A stretch of 64,000 nt of DNA from Cranoglanis bouderius (GCA_023630585.1 CM042539.1:22015755-22079754), one strand, 5' to 3'. Shown: positions 10,989 to 23,280, counted from the first letter of the stretch. A program made the numbers and translations. Notes: generated from the letters alone by a model not told the origin.

Positions 10989-11748
10989 TTTTAGACTTCA
11001 TTCGCAGCCAATAGACCAATAGACATTTAGATTTTAATTCCTGATGAGATGGTGAAGATAAATTAATTATTTATAAAACTTAAGGAGCTAAATGAGTTCT
11101 TCCATTGTGATAGCATTTTTTATTTCAGTCGAGATTCACAGGATTCAGGCAAGATTCTTGTCACAGGAACACTGCTGCTGAGGCTAGGTAGCCCTCACTG
11201 AAAGGTCATGTCTTACATTGCTTAATAGTTTAGGAATTATTTGACATAGAGACTTATGGTAAATTGCCAGAGAGATATCCGTGGCTTTTGGGGTTTACAG
11301 TTTAGCTATGGGATTGTGTTATTATGGTTGGGTTATTAATGAAACTCTGCAATCTGTATTTTTATATATTTGTTCAATTTTTTTTCACTTTTAGCTTTAC
11401 TATAATCAGCAGGCCTACAGCTTCCAAACAAGACCTTTTGGCCAATCATATGCTATATTATTCAGTCCCTACACCAATTATAAATTTGATCATTCAACAA
11501 TAGGTGTATATACATATATACTGTACATGTATGTCTCATTCACAGGGATTTGGAATCTAAGACTAATAATAAATAAAGCTAATTGATTTTGTACCAAGAC
11601 AGCTAAAAGGACCTTTTTTCGAATTAAAAAATTTGAATTAAAATCGTCACCGTTGCTCTGCCCTCTTGTTTAATTTTCAGTCTCTCCTCATAAGTATGAT
11701 CACGTGCCAAAAAGAAGCTAAGCTGCAAGCTAAAGAATAAAGTGACGA
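10989..11748. other. AT-rich stretch with no recognised feature
   Basis: No exon, terminal repeat or RNA gene recognised. The sequence from about 11650 becomes less AT-rich just before the solo LTR. Confidence 0.4.
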
Positions 11749-11753
11749 CAAGC

Positions 11754-12426
11754 TGTTAGGTTCTCTCTTTCTCCCGCTCTTGCTACGCTGCAAAATGAAG
11801 CGTAGCCTATTTCCGCGTTCCACTTCCTCCTGTCAGAAGGACTTTCGTTTTGTTTACCCTGTTCATGTGCATGTGTTGTTGTGTTCACATCATGTCTTTG
11901 TCCCCACCTCCTTATTTCTCATTGGTTCACCATTCATGCTGTGATTATCATTTTCAGGTGTATTAGATTTCGTGTATGATTTCCGTGTGTTTAGATTCCA
12001 CGCGCTGTTTCCGCTTCCTCGTGGTGTATTAGTTTAGTTTAGATTCCGTAGCGTTTTGATCCGTAGTCTTTGTTCCTATGTCCGTAGTTTTTGTTCCTAT
12101 GTCTATAGTTCCTAGTTTGTAGATTAGTTTTGCTTTGTTTAGTTTAAATTCCGTAGCGTTTTGATCCGTAGTCTTTGTTCCTATGTCCGTAGTCTTTGTT
12201 CCTATGTCCGTAGTTCCAAGTTTGTGGTTCCCAGACCACTTCCTAGTTTCAAGTGTTTGTTCCCTGTCTTTTTGGATTACTGCTTTTTCTCCAGTTCTTT
12301 GTGTTTTGGATTGCTGCTCTTTTTGTTTGTATTAATAAACTTTGCTGCACTATCTGATGTCTCCCCAGCGCATGCATCCTGACTACTCTCCCCTGACTCT
12401 TCAGCCTGCACCGGCTGTGCATAACA
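11754..12426 (+). repeat. Solo LTR with perfect 5-bp target duplication
   Basis: The segment starts TGTTAGGTTCTCTC and ends TGCATAACA, giving the TG...CA form with TGTTA/TAACA inverted termini. It is flanked on both sides by CAAGC (11749-11753 and 12427-12431). A polyadenylation signal AATAAA lies near 12332, followed by ATGCATCCTGACT. Inside, the string CCGTAGTCTTTGTTCCTATG is repeated four times or so (12060-12215). Length is 673 bp with no internal region, so it is the product of LTR-LTR recombination. It is related to the LTR at 39268-39998. Confidence 0.88.
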
Positions 12427-12431
12427 CAAGC

Positions 12432-12868
12432 TAGTTAGATTTATAAAAAAACAAATTTCAGAAATGAATGCAAACAATCAATCAGAACTTAATATGTACA
12501 GTTTATTTACAATATTTATAAATTATGCATACTACAGTCTCTAAGCGATTCCAACTAGTGCTGATACGTTTAAGTTTGAGATGTCAATCATGTTGGTGGT
12601 TATTAGGTTCCACCGCTTCGAGAGGTTTACCAATCATCAAAATGAGAAGCCCTGTGTCGAGAGGTGGGACAAATGAAGAGCGTCCTGTCCAATAAAGGTT
12701 GAGATGTTTGGGTTTTTTCTTGTGCAAAATGCAGTGAAGCTCGTGTGTTTGGGTGGGACTCAAAATGACATGTTAGCCTGTTGTCCAATGAGCGTTAATC
12801 TCTTGTCCTGTTAAAACACCATATACACCAACACATAACAAACCCCAAGAGACACACAAGTTTCAATA
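12432..12868. other. Stretch with no recognised feature
   Basis: No exon or terminal repeat recognised. The motif CCAAT/GTCCAAT occurs a few times (12630, 12689, 12784) but without a start exon nearby. Confidence 0.35.
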
Positions 12869-14000
12869 ATCGTGTATTAGCACTGTGCTGAGGGTTCCAA
12901 AGGAAGCTGAAGTTGAAGCTGTTCTTTACTGAGGATCGGGCTAAAATTCCTCCAAGCTGATGTGCAGGACTGATCAACAGTTACCAGAAATGTTTAGTTG
13001 CAGTTATTGCTGCACAAGGGGGTTTGCTTCATATACTTTTGCCACTCACAGATATATAATATTGGATCATAAATCATCAATAAATAAATGACCATGTATA
13101 ATATTTTGTCTCATTTGTTTAATTGGGTTCTGTTTATCTACTTTTATGACGTTTGAAAATCTGATGATGTTTTAGGTCATCAGTGGTGTACTGTAACGAA
13201 GTAATAATACTTCGTTACAGTACTTAAGTATTTTTTGGGAGAATCTGTAATTTACTTGAGTTTTTATATTTCTGTCAACTTTCGCTTTTACTCTGATACA
13301 TTTCCCAAAGCATCTTCGTTACTACAAAATAAAATCGGAAGAACACAGACCACAAGCAAGCAGATTTGATGAATCAGTGGTCCGGTGTTTGCAAGTTAGA
13401 TCACTGGTTAAATCCCATTACGCAAACAAGTGCTCTCAAAGCCGCGGTTAAGTTTCAGTTTCCACTCAAGCCTAGGAGTTCCACTCGACAATAGTGACAA
13501 TGTTAGTTATTAGCAGACAGCCCAACTCTAACTCTAACTCTAAGGCAGATGGGTCAGCCATATGGTGAGTTGTTTACTCTGAAAGTTTTGCAATTTGGCA
13601 AATTGAATGACTCCTGACAAAGCTGCTAGCGACTGAGCAATTTGTTCCTTTCGAGAGCTTCAGCTTGAAGACTTTGTTTTGTAGGCTCAATTTTTAAGAT
13701 GGTACATGCTTTTTGTAACTTTCTGTATTAACATCATTTACTTGTACTTTTACTTTCAACACTTAAATACATTTAACATCAAAAAATACTTTTCATATTC
13801 AAGTACAATAAATATCAGATACTTTAATACTTTTACTCAAGTAATATTCTAAAAGGTGACTTTAACTTCTACCGAAGTCATTTTCTGGTAAGATATCTAC
13901 ACTTTTACTCAAGTGTGGCTTTCAGGTACTTCATCCACCACTGTAGGTAATATTTATGTAGGAACATAGAAAAGGGTTCACTAACTTTCAAGCACTACTA
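12869..14000 (+). mobile_element. 3' part of a Tc1-like element (family C), split by a hAT insertion
   Basis: The segment 12930-13180 matches the 3' end of a common fish Tc1 family: a C-terminal transposase remnant (GGGCTAAAATTCCTCCAAGC), the string CTTTTGCCACTCACAGATAT, and CTCATTTGTTTAATTGGGTT. The family end GGGTTCACTAACTTTCAAGC and ACTACTA appears only at 13975-14000, after a 763-bp hAT-like insertion. The transposase is decayed and the 5' two thirds are missing. Confidence 0.75.
13181..13943. mobile_element. Non-autonomous hAT-like element
   Basis: The ends are CAGTGGTGTA and, inverted, CAGTGGTGGATGAAGTACC. The flanks TAGGTCAT (13173-13180) and TAGGTAAT (13944-13951) match in 7 of 8 bases, as expected for the 8-bp hAT duplication. 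The interior repeats ACTTTTACTCAAGT-type motifs towards both ends and has no transposase. The insertion splits a Tc1 element. Confidence 0.85.
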
Positions 14001-14034
14001 TAGTTACCAAGAAGTACCTTTCTTGTAGTAAGAA

Positions 14035-14500
14035 ACTTGGGTGTAATTCTTGAGTCAGATCTTCAGTTTAAAATTTTACTTGTGTTTGACCTTGCATCTA
14101 CACAATGCTAAGAAGTTGATGCATACTTTTGAATTTTCACACATTATGGTATCTCACTCTTTCATGGGTTGACAAAAATCTCATTGACAGGCTGCAGCTT
14201 TTTCAGAACAGGCAAGACATAACGTATTACACCATATTACATTGGCTCCCAGTCTTTGTTACGATAGATTTTATATACTGCTACTAGTTTGAGCACTGAA
14301 TAAATTATCTGTTCCCACATGTTCCAATTTAATCACTAAAATCCCGTACTGCAGGTTTATTCAGTATACCCAAAATAAATAATTTAAAAAAAAAAGTGTG
14401 GTGAAGCAGCCTTCTTTTTTTTCGTGAACCTAAAAAATGGAATGATTTACCAATTACCATATTTTTATAAACTCTGTTTCTATAATTTGTTTTAATTACT
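14035..14500 (+). pseudogene. Decayed 3' end of an L2/CR1-like LINE reverse transcriptase
   Basis: Broken frames give NLGVILxSDLQF near 14040, then DRLQLFQNRQ at about 14190, LHWLPVFVTIDF around 14245-14280, and EPKKWNDLP near 14430. These match the order of motifs in the C-terminal part of L2-type ORF2 (LGVxxDxxLxF, LQLVQNxxAR, LHWLPVxxRIxF, WNSLP). Stops and frameshifts are frequent, so it is an old fossil. Confidence 0.65.
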
Positions 14501-14759
14501 TTTTTTAAACAAGCATTATATTTTTTATGTATTATTTACTCTCATTCTTGGTTTACTTTTATGAACACTATTGTATATGAGTTCATCTGTTTTGCTATTT
14601 ACTCTTATGATCATTTCAATGATTATTATGATTATTTACTCTCATGTTGTTTTTCTTTTTAATTATTTGTATTGTATTGTTATTGTTGCTGATATGATGT
14701 CCCTATTGGATTCTTATTATTATCTCCTTTTTAATTACCTTGTGTATTATTTTTGTTGG

Positions 14760-14835
14760 ATGGGATTGAGGTCAAGGTTCTGTGCAGGTCAGATAAGTTC
14801 ATCTGCACAAAAAATAAAAATAAAAATAAAAAACT
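14760..14835. repeat. Fragment of a fish interspersed repeat
   Basis: GGGATTGAGGTCAAGGTTCT followed by GTGCAGGTCAGATAAGTTC resembles a short stretch common in fish DNA transposon copies. An (AAAAT)n-like tail follows. The family is not named with confidence. Confidence 0.35.
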
Positions 14836-14839
14836 GTTT

Positions 14840-17800
14840 ATGGGTCTCATTTTATGCACAGTAGCATTATCATGCTAAAACAGGAAAGGGCATTTCCCAA
14901 ACTGCTGCCACAATTCTTTTAAATGTAATTGTATCATAATTAATTAATTAATTGTGTCAACAAACCATCGACCATCTATATAACGTAGCTCAGTAGTCAC
15001 TCTAGCCGTCTCTAGTTTACACCTGTTCATTATCGTAAATAGCCATAGATGGCATACAATTTTTGCATTATTTACTCTTAAAGTGTGGTTGGATTTTCAT
15101 TCAAGTCCTAATAACAAATAAACACATACAATTGTATTTCATTGATTAATAATTCACAGTCAAAAAAAATATGTGATTTAATAACTGGTAGAACCTCCTC
15201 CAGCTATAACCAGACTTCTCAGCACGGAAATGACAGAAATGAATACTCCACACTTAGTCCTCTCATTAGACGTGTTGAGGGCAGAGTGGCTGCAGTTACA
15301 CGTTTTCATAAGAATCACTGTTATGAAACATAATGTGTGATATAGTACGTGTTTTTTGTGTCTTTTTATGTATTTTATGTTTTTTTATATTGATTTGCTA
15401 AGACACATTTTCATATTAAAGTTACCTGGCATTCTGTGCATTGTGCACTTATCTACAGTAATGTTCTCTAAAGTTTTAAAGTAGTAGGTCTATAATTTCT
15501 ACTAATTCCCACTCTGAATTAAGGGTCACTGGACAAGAAAGATTGTGATCCCCTGAGCTATAACCTCCACTAAACGTTTCCAAACATTGTAGCTGTTGAT
15601 ATGACTTATGGCATATGAGTTGTTGTAATGTGTCTGGAATGTACATAGGTTTGTGTTTGCACTAAAACTGTGAGATCAGTATACACCAAGGACAGTGAGT
15701 GTAAAGGTACTACACTCTCTGCTCTATGTTTATCCATTAGCATGATTAGCCTGATTAGAACTACATTACCTTTTACATCAGTGGCAGCCTATCCAGGTGG
15801 GGCAGAGCATCACCATATAAATCAGTGATTCAACAAACGTTAATCTTTATAAAGTCCTCATTCACAACCCCATATGTTTTAAATTCAAATACTAATTACC
15901 TCTTTAAAGTGATCAGTGATTGAAAAAAATGTAGCTACATTATTTGATAGATATAAGCCAATGTTCCATTGATTTGATTGCCTTTCTAACGCAGTCCTGG
16001 TGCAGATCATTCATTGGCCGTTTTAGCTCCACAGAGTTATTTGTGCAGCTAAAAAAAAAAAAAGGGAACTGTTATAAGTGCTAATAGTGGCCCATTGGAA
16101 TCACTGAAGTCATTGGCCAGGAATCACTCTGCCCTTGCTTACTCTCTATGAATACTTTCAGTGGAGGAGGAACAGAGGACAGGACAGTTAATGACAGGGT
16201 TGCCAGGTTTTTACACCAAATTGGCTAGTTTTTCTAGAACATTTTCTACAAAAAACATTTTTACTGTAAGATATATTGCAAAGATTGGGAGAGGGAAAGG
16301 AGTGGCAGATGTTTGTTCATCAGGAATGCGTGTGTACTATAGTGACCTTGTTTCCCAAAGGATGAGAAAAAGAAGAAAAACACGTGTCCCTTTTCCAATG
16401 ACCAAATTTTATGGACTAATTTCAGAACTTTTGCATGGTTTTTGGGCTGGAAATTTTGCCAAAACTTAACAAAGGTGTAATACGAGCTGCTAGACTGTAT
16501 GCTGGATGACTATATGTTAACTCTCAACTGCCTATTATTTTTTCCAGAACATCACAGAATGGTGTTTTGATTTAAGAAAAAGTCACCTTATTTAATTAAG
16601 ACTGGGTTGTAACAGACCATCCCCTTTTTAGATTTATTTAAATGTTATACATTTATTTACATTTATTTATGCAAATGAGGTGCCATGTAATTAAATATGC
16701 CTAGATTTGCATACATAATAAAACCTAGTCTTTTGATGTTGTTAGAATTACAATATTTATTTCACTGTGAAGGCACTCTCAAGAGATTGTTGGAATATCA
16801 TTCCGTCATTCCCTTTATTGTTTTATTAAGTTTTTAGGTATGAAATCTAATTTAAATCCAACAATATTCAACATTTTGGGAAATCCTTCTGTAATATCCA
16901 TCTAATTAGGGGTAGGGATGAACAGTTCATGAATCAGAAAGATTTTTGATTCTGAGTATAGTTAGTGTAATTATTATTTTTATTGGGTTTGTAAGGTTTT
17001 TGAAGGAAAGAAACAAGATTTTCAGGGATATATGTTTTGTCAAGTGTCAAGTGAAAACATTTCATAGAATCAATTAGTTCACATGTATAAAAAATGACCA
17101 AAATTGTCATCTTTTCCTGTATCATGCTTTAAAGTGTAATCTGTGGGATGTTTACACAGTTTACACACATACCTAAAAATTGTTTTGTTATTTAGGAGTC
17201 TGTTGTGTAGCTTTTGCTCTCATTCTGTCATCTTGTCAGTAAGTACAGCTATGAACTTTGCTAGATAGCTTTATTAGAAATAGTTTCAGTCTCAAAGCCT
17301 CATTAGTGACTACTTCAGAGCTTAGAGACAGCTTCCCTGGAACTTTTAGTCTGTGTTGTAAAAGATGGAGCTTGGACAAGAATACTTTGAGCATAAGTAT
17401 GTTTCCTTAAAGCATATTCTTTTCTTTACAAACATTATTGCAACCATTATTCGTGTATGTTAATGACAGCCCAAAGAAGACTGAGCTTGTTTATTACAAA
17501 GGGAATGAGTACAGAAGATTTTGAAAGCTTTGAAGGTTTCTGTTTTATTCTGTTACAGAAGTCAACATATTCCCTTAGCTATGATCTCCTGGGTTGCACT
17601 GAGATGACGGTTGCTTGTTGCTTTTGCTATGAATGTAGATCCCCATGTGAGAGGTTGATTTCCATGTCAGAGGCTGTTGGTGGAAAAAGAGAGGTGGTTT
17701 CTCCTGGAGATAACTGTCCTATTTAACCTACAAGTTATAATGGATTACAAAGAAAAATTTCAAACATGAAATGTTCACCTTCCTTCCAGCAAAGTAGCCC

Positions 17801-18995
17801 TCTTTACTCTCTTGAATACTTTCCTCTCATTTTTTGTGCTATGAAGGGATGCAAGAGGTCAGCTTTCTGAAGACCATATACTCCAACTAAATAAAACAAC
17901 TGAATTTCTCCAAAGTCCTGCTCAAAGACACTTGATTCAACTCATCAGTTTATTACCAAGTAAAAGGGAGAACAGGGAAGTCTGTAAACTGTGCTAGATA
18001 GTGACCTCTAGGTCAGGAGTTTCTGCTGCTGTGGTCCCACATGGTTACCCTAAAAATTGTTCTTCCCAATAACCGCTGATGCCCATCTCATCATTTCTTC
18101 AGTAGATAATCTTACCTGAATACTGTAGACTTGTACCTAAGAACTGTTGTTTTAAGTATACAGACTGCGCTGTGCTCATCCCAGAACTCCTATACTTAAT
18201 ATCCCTTCAACACACTTAATACCGTTCGACTTTATTATGGCAGAGATTTATAATCCCATTAAACACTCAATGTTTCTTCCTCCTCAGAGATTTATTTTCT
18301 TTAATTTAATTATTTTAAAAGATCTAAACAGGAAGAGCCTTTTGATGAAAAGTGTACATTTCAGACTGGGTTTCCTGATAATCTCTCACAAGTACAAGTA
18401 GTCTATTCTTTATCCAAATGATCTAGAAACAAATTTCATTGTGCTGATATATTATGTAGTTTCCAATTGGCTGTAGTTTGAGACGGTCGGTAAGCAATTC
18501 AGCAGATTTTACTATTTTGATAAGCTGTGATTGGCTTGAAGTGTGAGCCTGCTTTATATTGGTCCATGAAAAAGTCTCATTACCTCCATGGCAATTTGGT
18601 GAGTACATTTTAAATATGGATTCAAGTAGAATAGATTTAATTGTATCATCTTTTTTTTTATACTGGGGAGACAGGATCGCCTCAAGAAATATATTTTCAC
18701 AACACAGCCCTTTAGGATAAGACCGATTTTAATTGCAGAGAGTCTACTGCAACTTTGTATTGTTTGTTTTAAAACTGGAATCATTTTTGATGCATTCTTG
18801 GAGCACCCAGAAAATGAACTTAAGCAGCTGTGTAGCCCAAGTCTAAATACTCATAACTTCCCCCCACATAAAAATAGATGCAATTCTTGGATTTAAGTCA
18901 CCAGCTCTAAATGCTTGGATTGTGTTCCACTCACTTGATGAATAAAAGCATCTGGCAATTAAATAAATGCTGTTCCAGTACTATAACTTTGCCAG
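14840..18995. other. 4-kb AT-rich intergenic stretch
   Basis: No exon, terminal inverted repeat, SINE or RNA gene recognised. Short poly-A patches are present (16052-16064). The longest ORF (102 codons at 16161) starts in sequence resembling a common fish repeat (GGGTTGCCAGGTTTTTACAC) and has no known motif. Parts may be conserved noncoding DNA, which cannot be judged from one sequence. Confidence 0.35.
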
Positions 18996-18997
18996 TG

Positions 18998-19026
<29 letters not shown>
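18998..19026. repeat. Poly-T tract
   Basis: An uninterrupted run of 29 T residues, possibly the poly-A tail of a minus-strand retroposed sequence, although no source was recognised beside it. Confidence 0.9.
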
Positions 19027-19031
<5 letters not shown>

Positions 19032-19646
19032 AGAATGGACAAATAAACAGAATCAGGTATGTGCATGTACTTGTACTTGCTCTTAAAGGCTCAAAGCTAA
19101 AGGCTAAACCCATTTCAAATGCCATTTCTCTGCTATCCTCAGAGCATAATGGAACTTTCTAGCACTTGTGTGAAAAAAACAACAACAGAGGGGTCAGCAC
19201 ATTTCTTGTTGGACTGAGAGACACCATATGAGCAAAGGAAGAAAAAAAACTAGGACATGGGTAATAGAAGCAGAATAGAAGGACGGAGAAGCGAGATTCG
19301 CTCAGTTGGAGATGTATACATTGCACAAACATTACCCGGCAAAAGCAATCTAAGGGTGTAAGAGTATCGGGCCAATACAACTGAGAGCACAGTGTAATAA
19401 ACCAACACATACATGCCACAATACCAGTGCAGGACCCCCAGAAACCTCAGTGTGAAATCAAAATGCTACCAAAGCACATCCATGTGCCTGTAGGTGATAT
19501 TGTAAAAAATATATATACAACAACAAATCGAAATATACAACTGCCAAAGTAGAATACGAGTGCAGTACAAACCAACAATGCCTTTAAAAATAAATAAATA
19601 AATAAAATCCCTAGAAACTAATGCATTTTACTTGGTGGATACATAC

Positions 19647-19766
<120 letters not shown>

Positions 19767-20061
19767 CCTGCTCATGCCCATTTGCCTCTTCTTTTTTGAC
19801 AGTTGTGCTGCTATTTATTGCATTCAAATGATAATGCATGAATGCCTCTAACAGATTGTTGTTGTCTTTTAATTCCTGATGTCAACCTAATTAGTATGAT
19901 CATTTATTCATTATTAATTTTCATCACTACTGCTTTGAGGAGATAATATGCTTTCGGAATATGCACTTTGGTGCACAAAGTGGTGCTTACTATGAGTTTT
20001 GCCTTTCAAGAAATATTCAGCTGTCCAGTTTTGGTGGGCTTGTGCTCACTGTCACCTGCTC

Positions 20062-20312
20062 ACTGATTCTGTTTTTAGCTGAAAGGAATGGAACTCGAAA
20101 TGGACTTCTGCTGTTACAGCCTATCAGCCTCAAGGTTCAATGTGTTGTGCATTCTGAGATGATTTTCTGCTCAGCATGGTTGTAAAGAGTAGTTATTTGA
20201 GTTTCTGGAATACCTAATCCAACTGAAGCAACGGAAGTTCTTGTCTTGTATTTGCATGGTTTTATACATTGTACTGCTCCCACATAATTGGTTGACTGGT
20301 TTTTAGAAACTG
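20062..20312 (-). mobile_element. Fragment of a Tc1-like element, family D
   Basis: The minus-strand content corresponds to the 5' half of the family seen whole at 43574-44498. Shared landmarks are the segment with CTTCTGCTGTTACAGCC, TTGTGCATTCTGAGATG, TTTCTGCTCA, GTTATTTGAGTTTCTG and, further right, TTTGCATGGTTTTATACATT. No terminal repeats remain. Confidence 0.65.
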
Positions 20313-20314
20313 AG

Positions 20315-21175
20315 TTTTTAGAAACTGAAAGGCAAATTTTTCTTCTCTCTTCCTTTCTCACTCACATATAGTGCATTACAAATAATTACACATAGGCTAA
20401 TTAAATTGAAGACACAAAATGCAAAAGTCAGGAAGGTTTTCATTAAGCACATTATCTGTCCTCCACTTGGGTGCAGCTCACTTCAAGTTATTTGGTGTTT
20501 CACTGATGCCTGCAGGCCAATTATGCTCGTACTGATTTACCGATTTAACTCTTCAGGTCAAACCGGCTTTATCCAGAATCCTCAGCCGTCCCTTGACATA
20601 AGTAAATTCTTACAGCTTTAATTGTCTCCTTTGGCAGTATGGCCATTCATTAGAAGAATCTAACAGGATGACCGGGCTCCCAAAATTCCTGCTACATTTC
20701 ATAAAGGAAGTCAATTTCAGTCCATCACTGTTGAATCATCATAAGTGTGACTGGCAGGTACTTAACTCCTCTTAAGCTGTATCGCTTCATTCTAAAGCTT
20801 AATGTCCATTCCGAGAATGTGCTTACGGAAAAGCAGACAAGATTAAACATAGCTGTGTATTAAAAGGTCCGGAAATCCATTTAACTTTGAAAATATGAAA
20901 TATGCTTCTCTGAACACGGTGAATAGAGGAATAGAATAGAGGAGCTTAAAAAATTCAATCACATCAACCATACTCTGGGAGGATGGCCAGCCTAGGCAAA
21001 TCATGCATGGTTTAATTATAAAAGGTATCAAAATGGATCAAAATTTTGTGTAATTAATGTACGTTATGGACTTAACCAGACAAGCACTTAGACAGTGAGG
21101 CATAAATCATATTGAATAAGTGACTAATATCTCTCGCTCTCACTACCTCCCTCTGCTTTTCACCATCTTTCTACA
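20315..21175. other. Unassigned stretch, less AT-rich than its surroundings
   Basis: Between 20450 and 20760 the sequence is of balanced composition, free of recognised repeats and without a sustained ORF with known motifs. It is a candidate for conserved noncoding sequence, but this is only an impression from composition. Confidence 0.3.
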
Positions 21176-21177
21176 CA

Positions 21178-21430
21178 GCAGTGGAAAATACTTACTGTAT
21201 ATAATTATACTTCATTACAATACTTTTACTTTTTACTCCAAGTATTATTTTTTGGGTATTTATACTTTACTTGCATGCTACTGAAACTGAATACATGTAC
21301 TAGTACTTAATTACATTTCCAAGAAAAATAAAGCTCCTTAGCATTTTTACTTAGACCTTCAAAGTACTTGTTACAAATCGCAAAGGACTCTTTTAGTCTA
21401 GTCCAGCGAATGACCGAAAGCTGTTCATCA
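21178..21430. mobile_element. Fragment of a hAT-like element
   Basis: CAGTGGAAAATACTTACTG at 21181 followed by TACTTCATTACAATACTTTT and TATTTTTTGGGTATTTATAC resembles the left end of the hAT-like element at 13181. The right end was not found before the SINE at 21529, so the copy is partial. Confidence 0.5.
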
Positions 21431-21528
21431 GTAGAATGGACTCATGGATTAAGAATACCATTTGGTGCAGCCCAGTCATTTAATATTATTGGCATTAATT
21501 AATGAATATGAAAAATACAGAAAGCGAG

Positions 21529-21882
21529 ACGGGGGCATGGCCGCTTAGTGGTTAGAATGTTTGCCTCACACCTCCAGGGCTGGGGGTTTGATTCCCACCT
21601 CCCACCTGTGCGTCCAGAGTTTGCATGTTCTCCCCGTGCTTCGGGGGTTTCCTCTGGGTACTCCCCTATTCCAAAAACATGCGTTGTAGGCTGATTGGCA
21701 TTTCCAATTTGTCCATTTGAATGGGTGTGTTTGTGTGCGATTGTGACCTGCAATGGAATAGCACTCTGTCCAGGGTGTCCCCCACCTCATGCCCTGAGTC
21801 CCCTAGGATAGGCTCCAGGCTCCCCGTGACCCTGTGTAGGATAAGTGGTACAGAAAATGGATGGATGGAAGAAAGTGAGACA
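21529..21882 (+). mobile_element. tRNA-derived SINE, copy 1
   Basis: The head GGCCGCTTAGTGGTTAGAAT resembles an A box and GGTTTGATTCCCAC a B box of RNA polymerase III. The body has GCATGTTCTCCCCGTGCTTC and GGATAGGCTCCAGGCTCCCC, and the 3' end is a (GGAT)n-like tail (ATGGATGGATGG). It is a typical fish SINE of about 350 bp. A related copy lies inverted at 60570-60910. Confidence 0.82.
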
Positions 21883-21884
21883 AC

Positions 21885-22990
21885 ACAAATCCATAAATTA
21901 AGACAAACAAAACTAATCGTTCAATTATGACCAAAGAAATGCCGCCGTATAAATGGAGGATGGAGTCTGTGCATAGTCATAAGCTGTAAACAAACACCTC
22001 AGCTGATGGAAGATTTAGAACTGCACGCGTTTTATTTTTTTTAGAGTATGAAGTCTGGCTTATAAATCGGTTCTATTTGCCATGGCATCTTCTTTTAATG
22101 CTGTGCAACACTTCCACCACTTTGGCCAAGACACTTAAAACTGTTTTAAAATAGCAGTTTCCGTGTGTAGTGTGCTTGGTGCACATGATCACCTGGATAC
22201 AGTGTACAGTCTTTTTTTTCCCCTCCATTTTCATGTCAAACCATTTTCTTGTCACCTAACTTAATTCACCTAACTTAATTCACACCTAATTCAGCTTTTC
22301 TATAATAACACCTTTTTAAGTGCTGGTCTGCTGCTATATATTTTTACTGGCATAGAAGGGAGTCAAAACAACTTCCACTTCTGTCTTTCTGCCTTTTCTT
22401 TCTCCATTTAGTAGCCATTTCGTAATCCTAGCCCTCTGTGCGCTTGACCTTTTATGGAGTTTTGTGGGCGTCACTAAATACAAATGATCTGTATGGGGAA
22501 CAGGCTTTGCACTTTATGGTTGACCACATACACAGGCAAGTACAAAGAAAATCAGCATTTCTGAAACTTCCATAAATCCAATGGAAATTCTTGTTCAGTT
22601 TTCCTGCATTGAAACCACTACTACACTTACTATGGGCTGTCATTTGGTTTGTGCATTGTATGGCAACACGCAACGCTCTATCCAGCTTCTTTGGGAACTA
22701 TTTTCTTTGAGGGAGCTAGAACAAAACAAAGTATTTGCCAATATTGTGTCTGAAATGTAACCCATTGTTCTATCCATAGAATACCCTAATCTTTGTCTGT
22801 ATGTTGCTTAGCAACTAAAGCTTACTGTTAAAAGACTACGTACATGGTGTATTGGAAGAATTGTTTATTGTAAATATTATTAATAATATATTCAATTAAT
22901 TATTGAACACTGAATTTTATCATATTGTGTTTGTTGTAAATAAACACATATGCACTTTGCAGCCATCACCCCACAGTAACATGTCACTAT
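21885..22990. other. Intergenic stretch with no recognised feature
   Basis: No exon, element end or RNA gene recognised. A short tandem ACCTAACTTAATTC pair lies at 22256-22283. Confidence 0.35.
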
Positions 22991-22993
22991 ACA

Positions 22994-23280
22994 GGGTGTC
23001 CCAAAAGTCTCCATACATAGGGGACTATGTTTGCCAGCATTACGTCAGTTGTGCCTTCATCAGTGGATGTTCATGGACGTCCACTTCTCAGTTGGTCTGC
23101 AACACTTCCAGTTGTTTTTTGAAATTGTTAATAAGTTTGGCAGCAGTGTCGTGTGTGATGTGATTGCCATGTTTCCTGTTAAAGTCCATCGCAACCTTGT
23201 GACAGCTTCCCAATCCAACCATGAGAATGATTTCAATACGTTCTTCTTTTGTCAAAGGCGTTCTTAAAGTCTATCTGAAA
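22994..23280 (-). mobile_element. Fragment of a DNA transposon with mariner-like HTH region
   Basis: The left end CAGGGTGTCCCAAAAGTCTC looks like a terminal repeat. The minus strand from 23270 leftward encodes TKEERIEIILMVG, then FNRKHG and ITHDTAAKLI, the pattern of an HTH DNA-binding region at the start of a transposase. It is followed by a break near 23100. The catalytic part and the other end are missing. Confidence 0.6.

Noticed and set aside
13520..13545. Telomere-like repeat CTAACTCTAACTCTAA
   Set aside because: Only three units, and the unit is not exactly TTAGGG/CCCTAA; it lies inside a hAT-like element.
16161..16469. A 102-codon plus-strand ORF
   Set aside because: No known motif; it begins in sequence like a common fish repeat, and no splice or promoter context supports it.
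21540..21610. Possible tRNA gene on the plus strand
   Set aside because: A and B boxes are present but belong to a SINE with a long body and GGAT tail; the acceptor stem is not formed.
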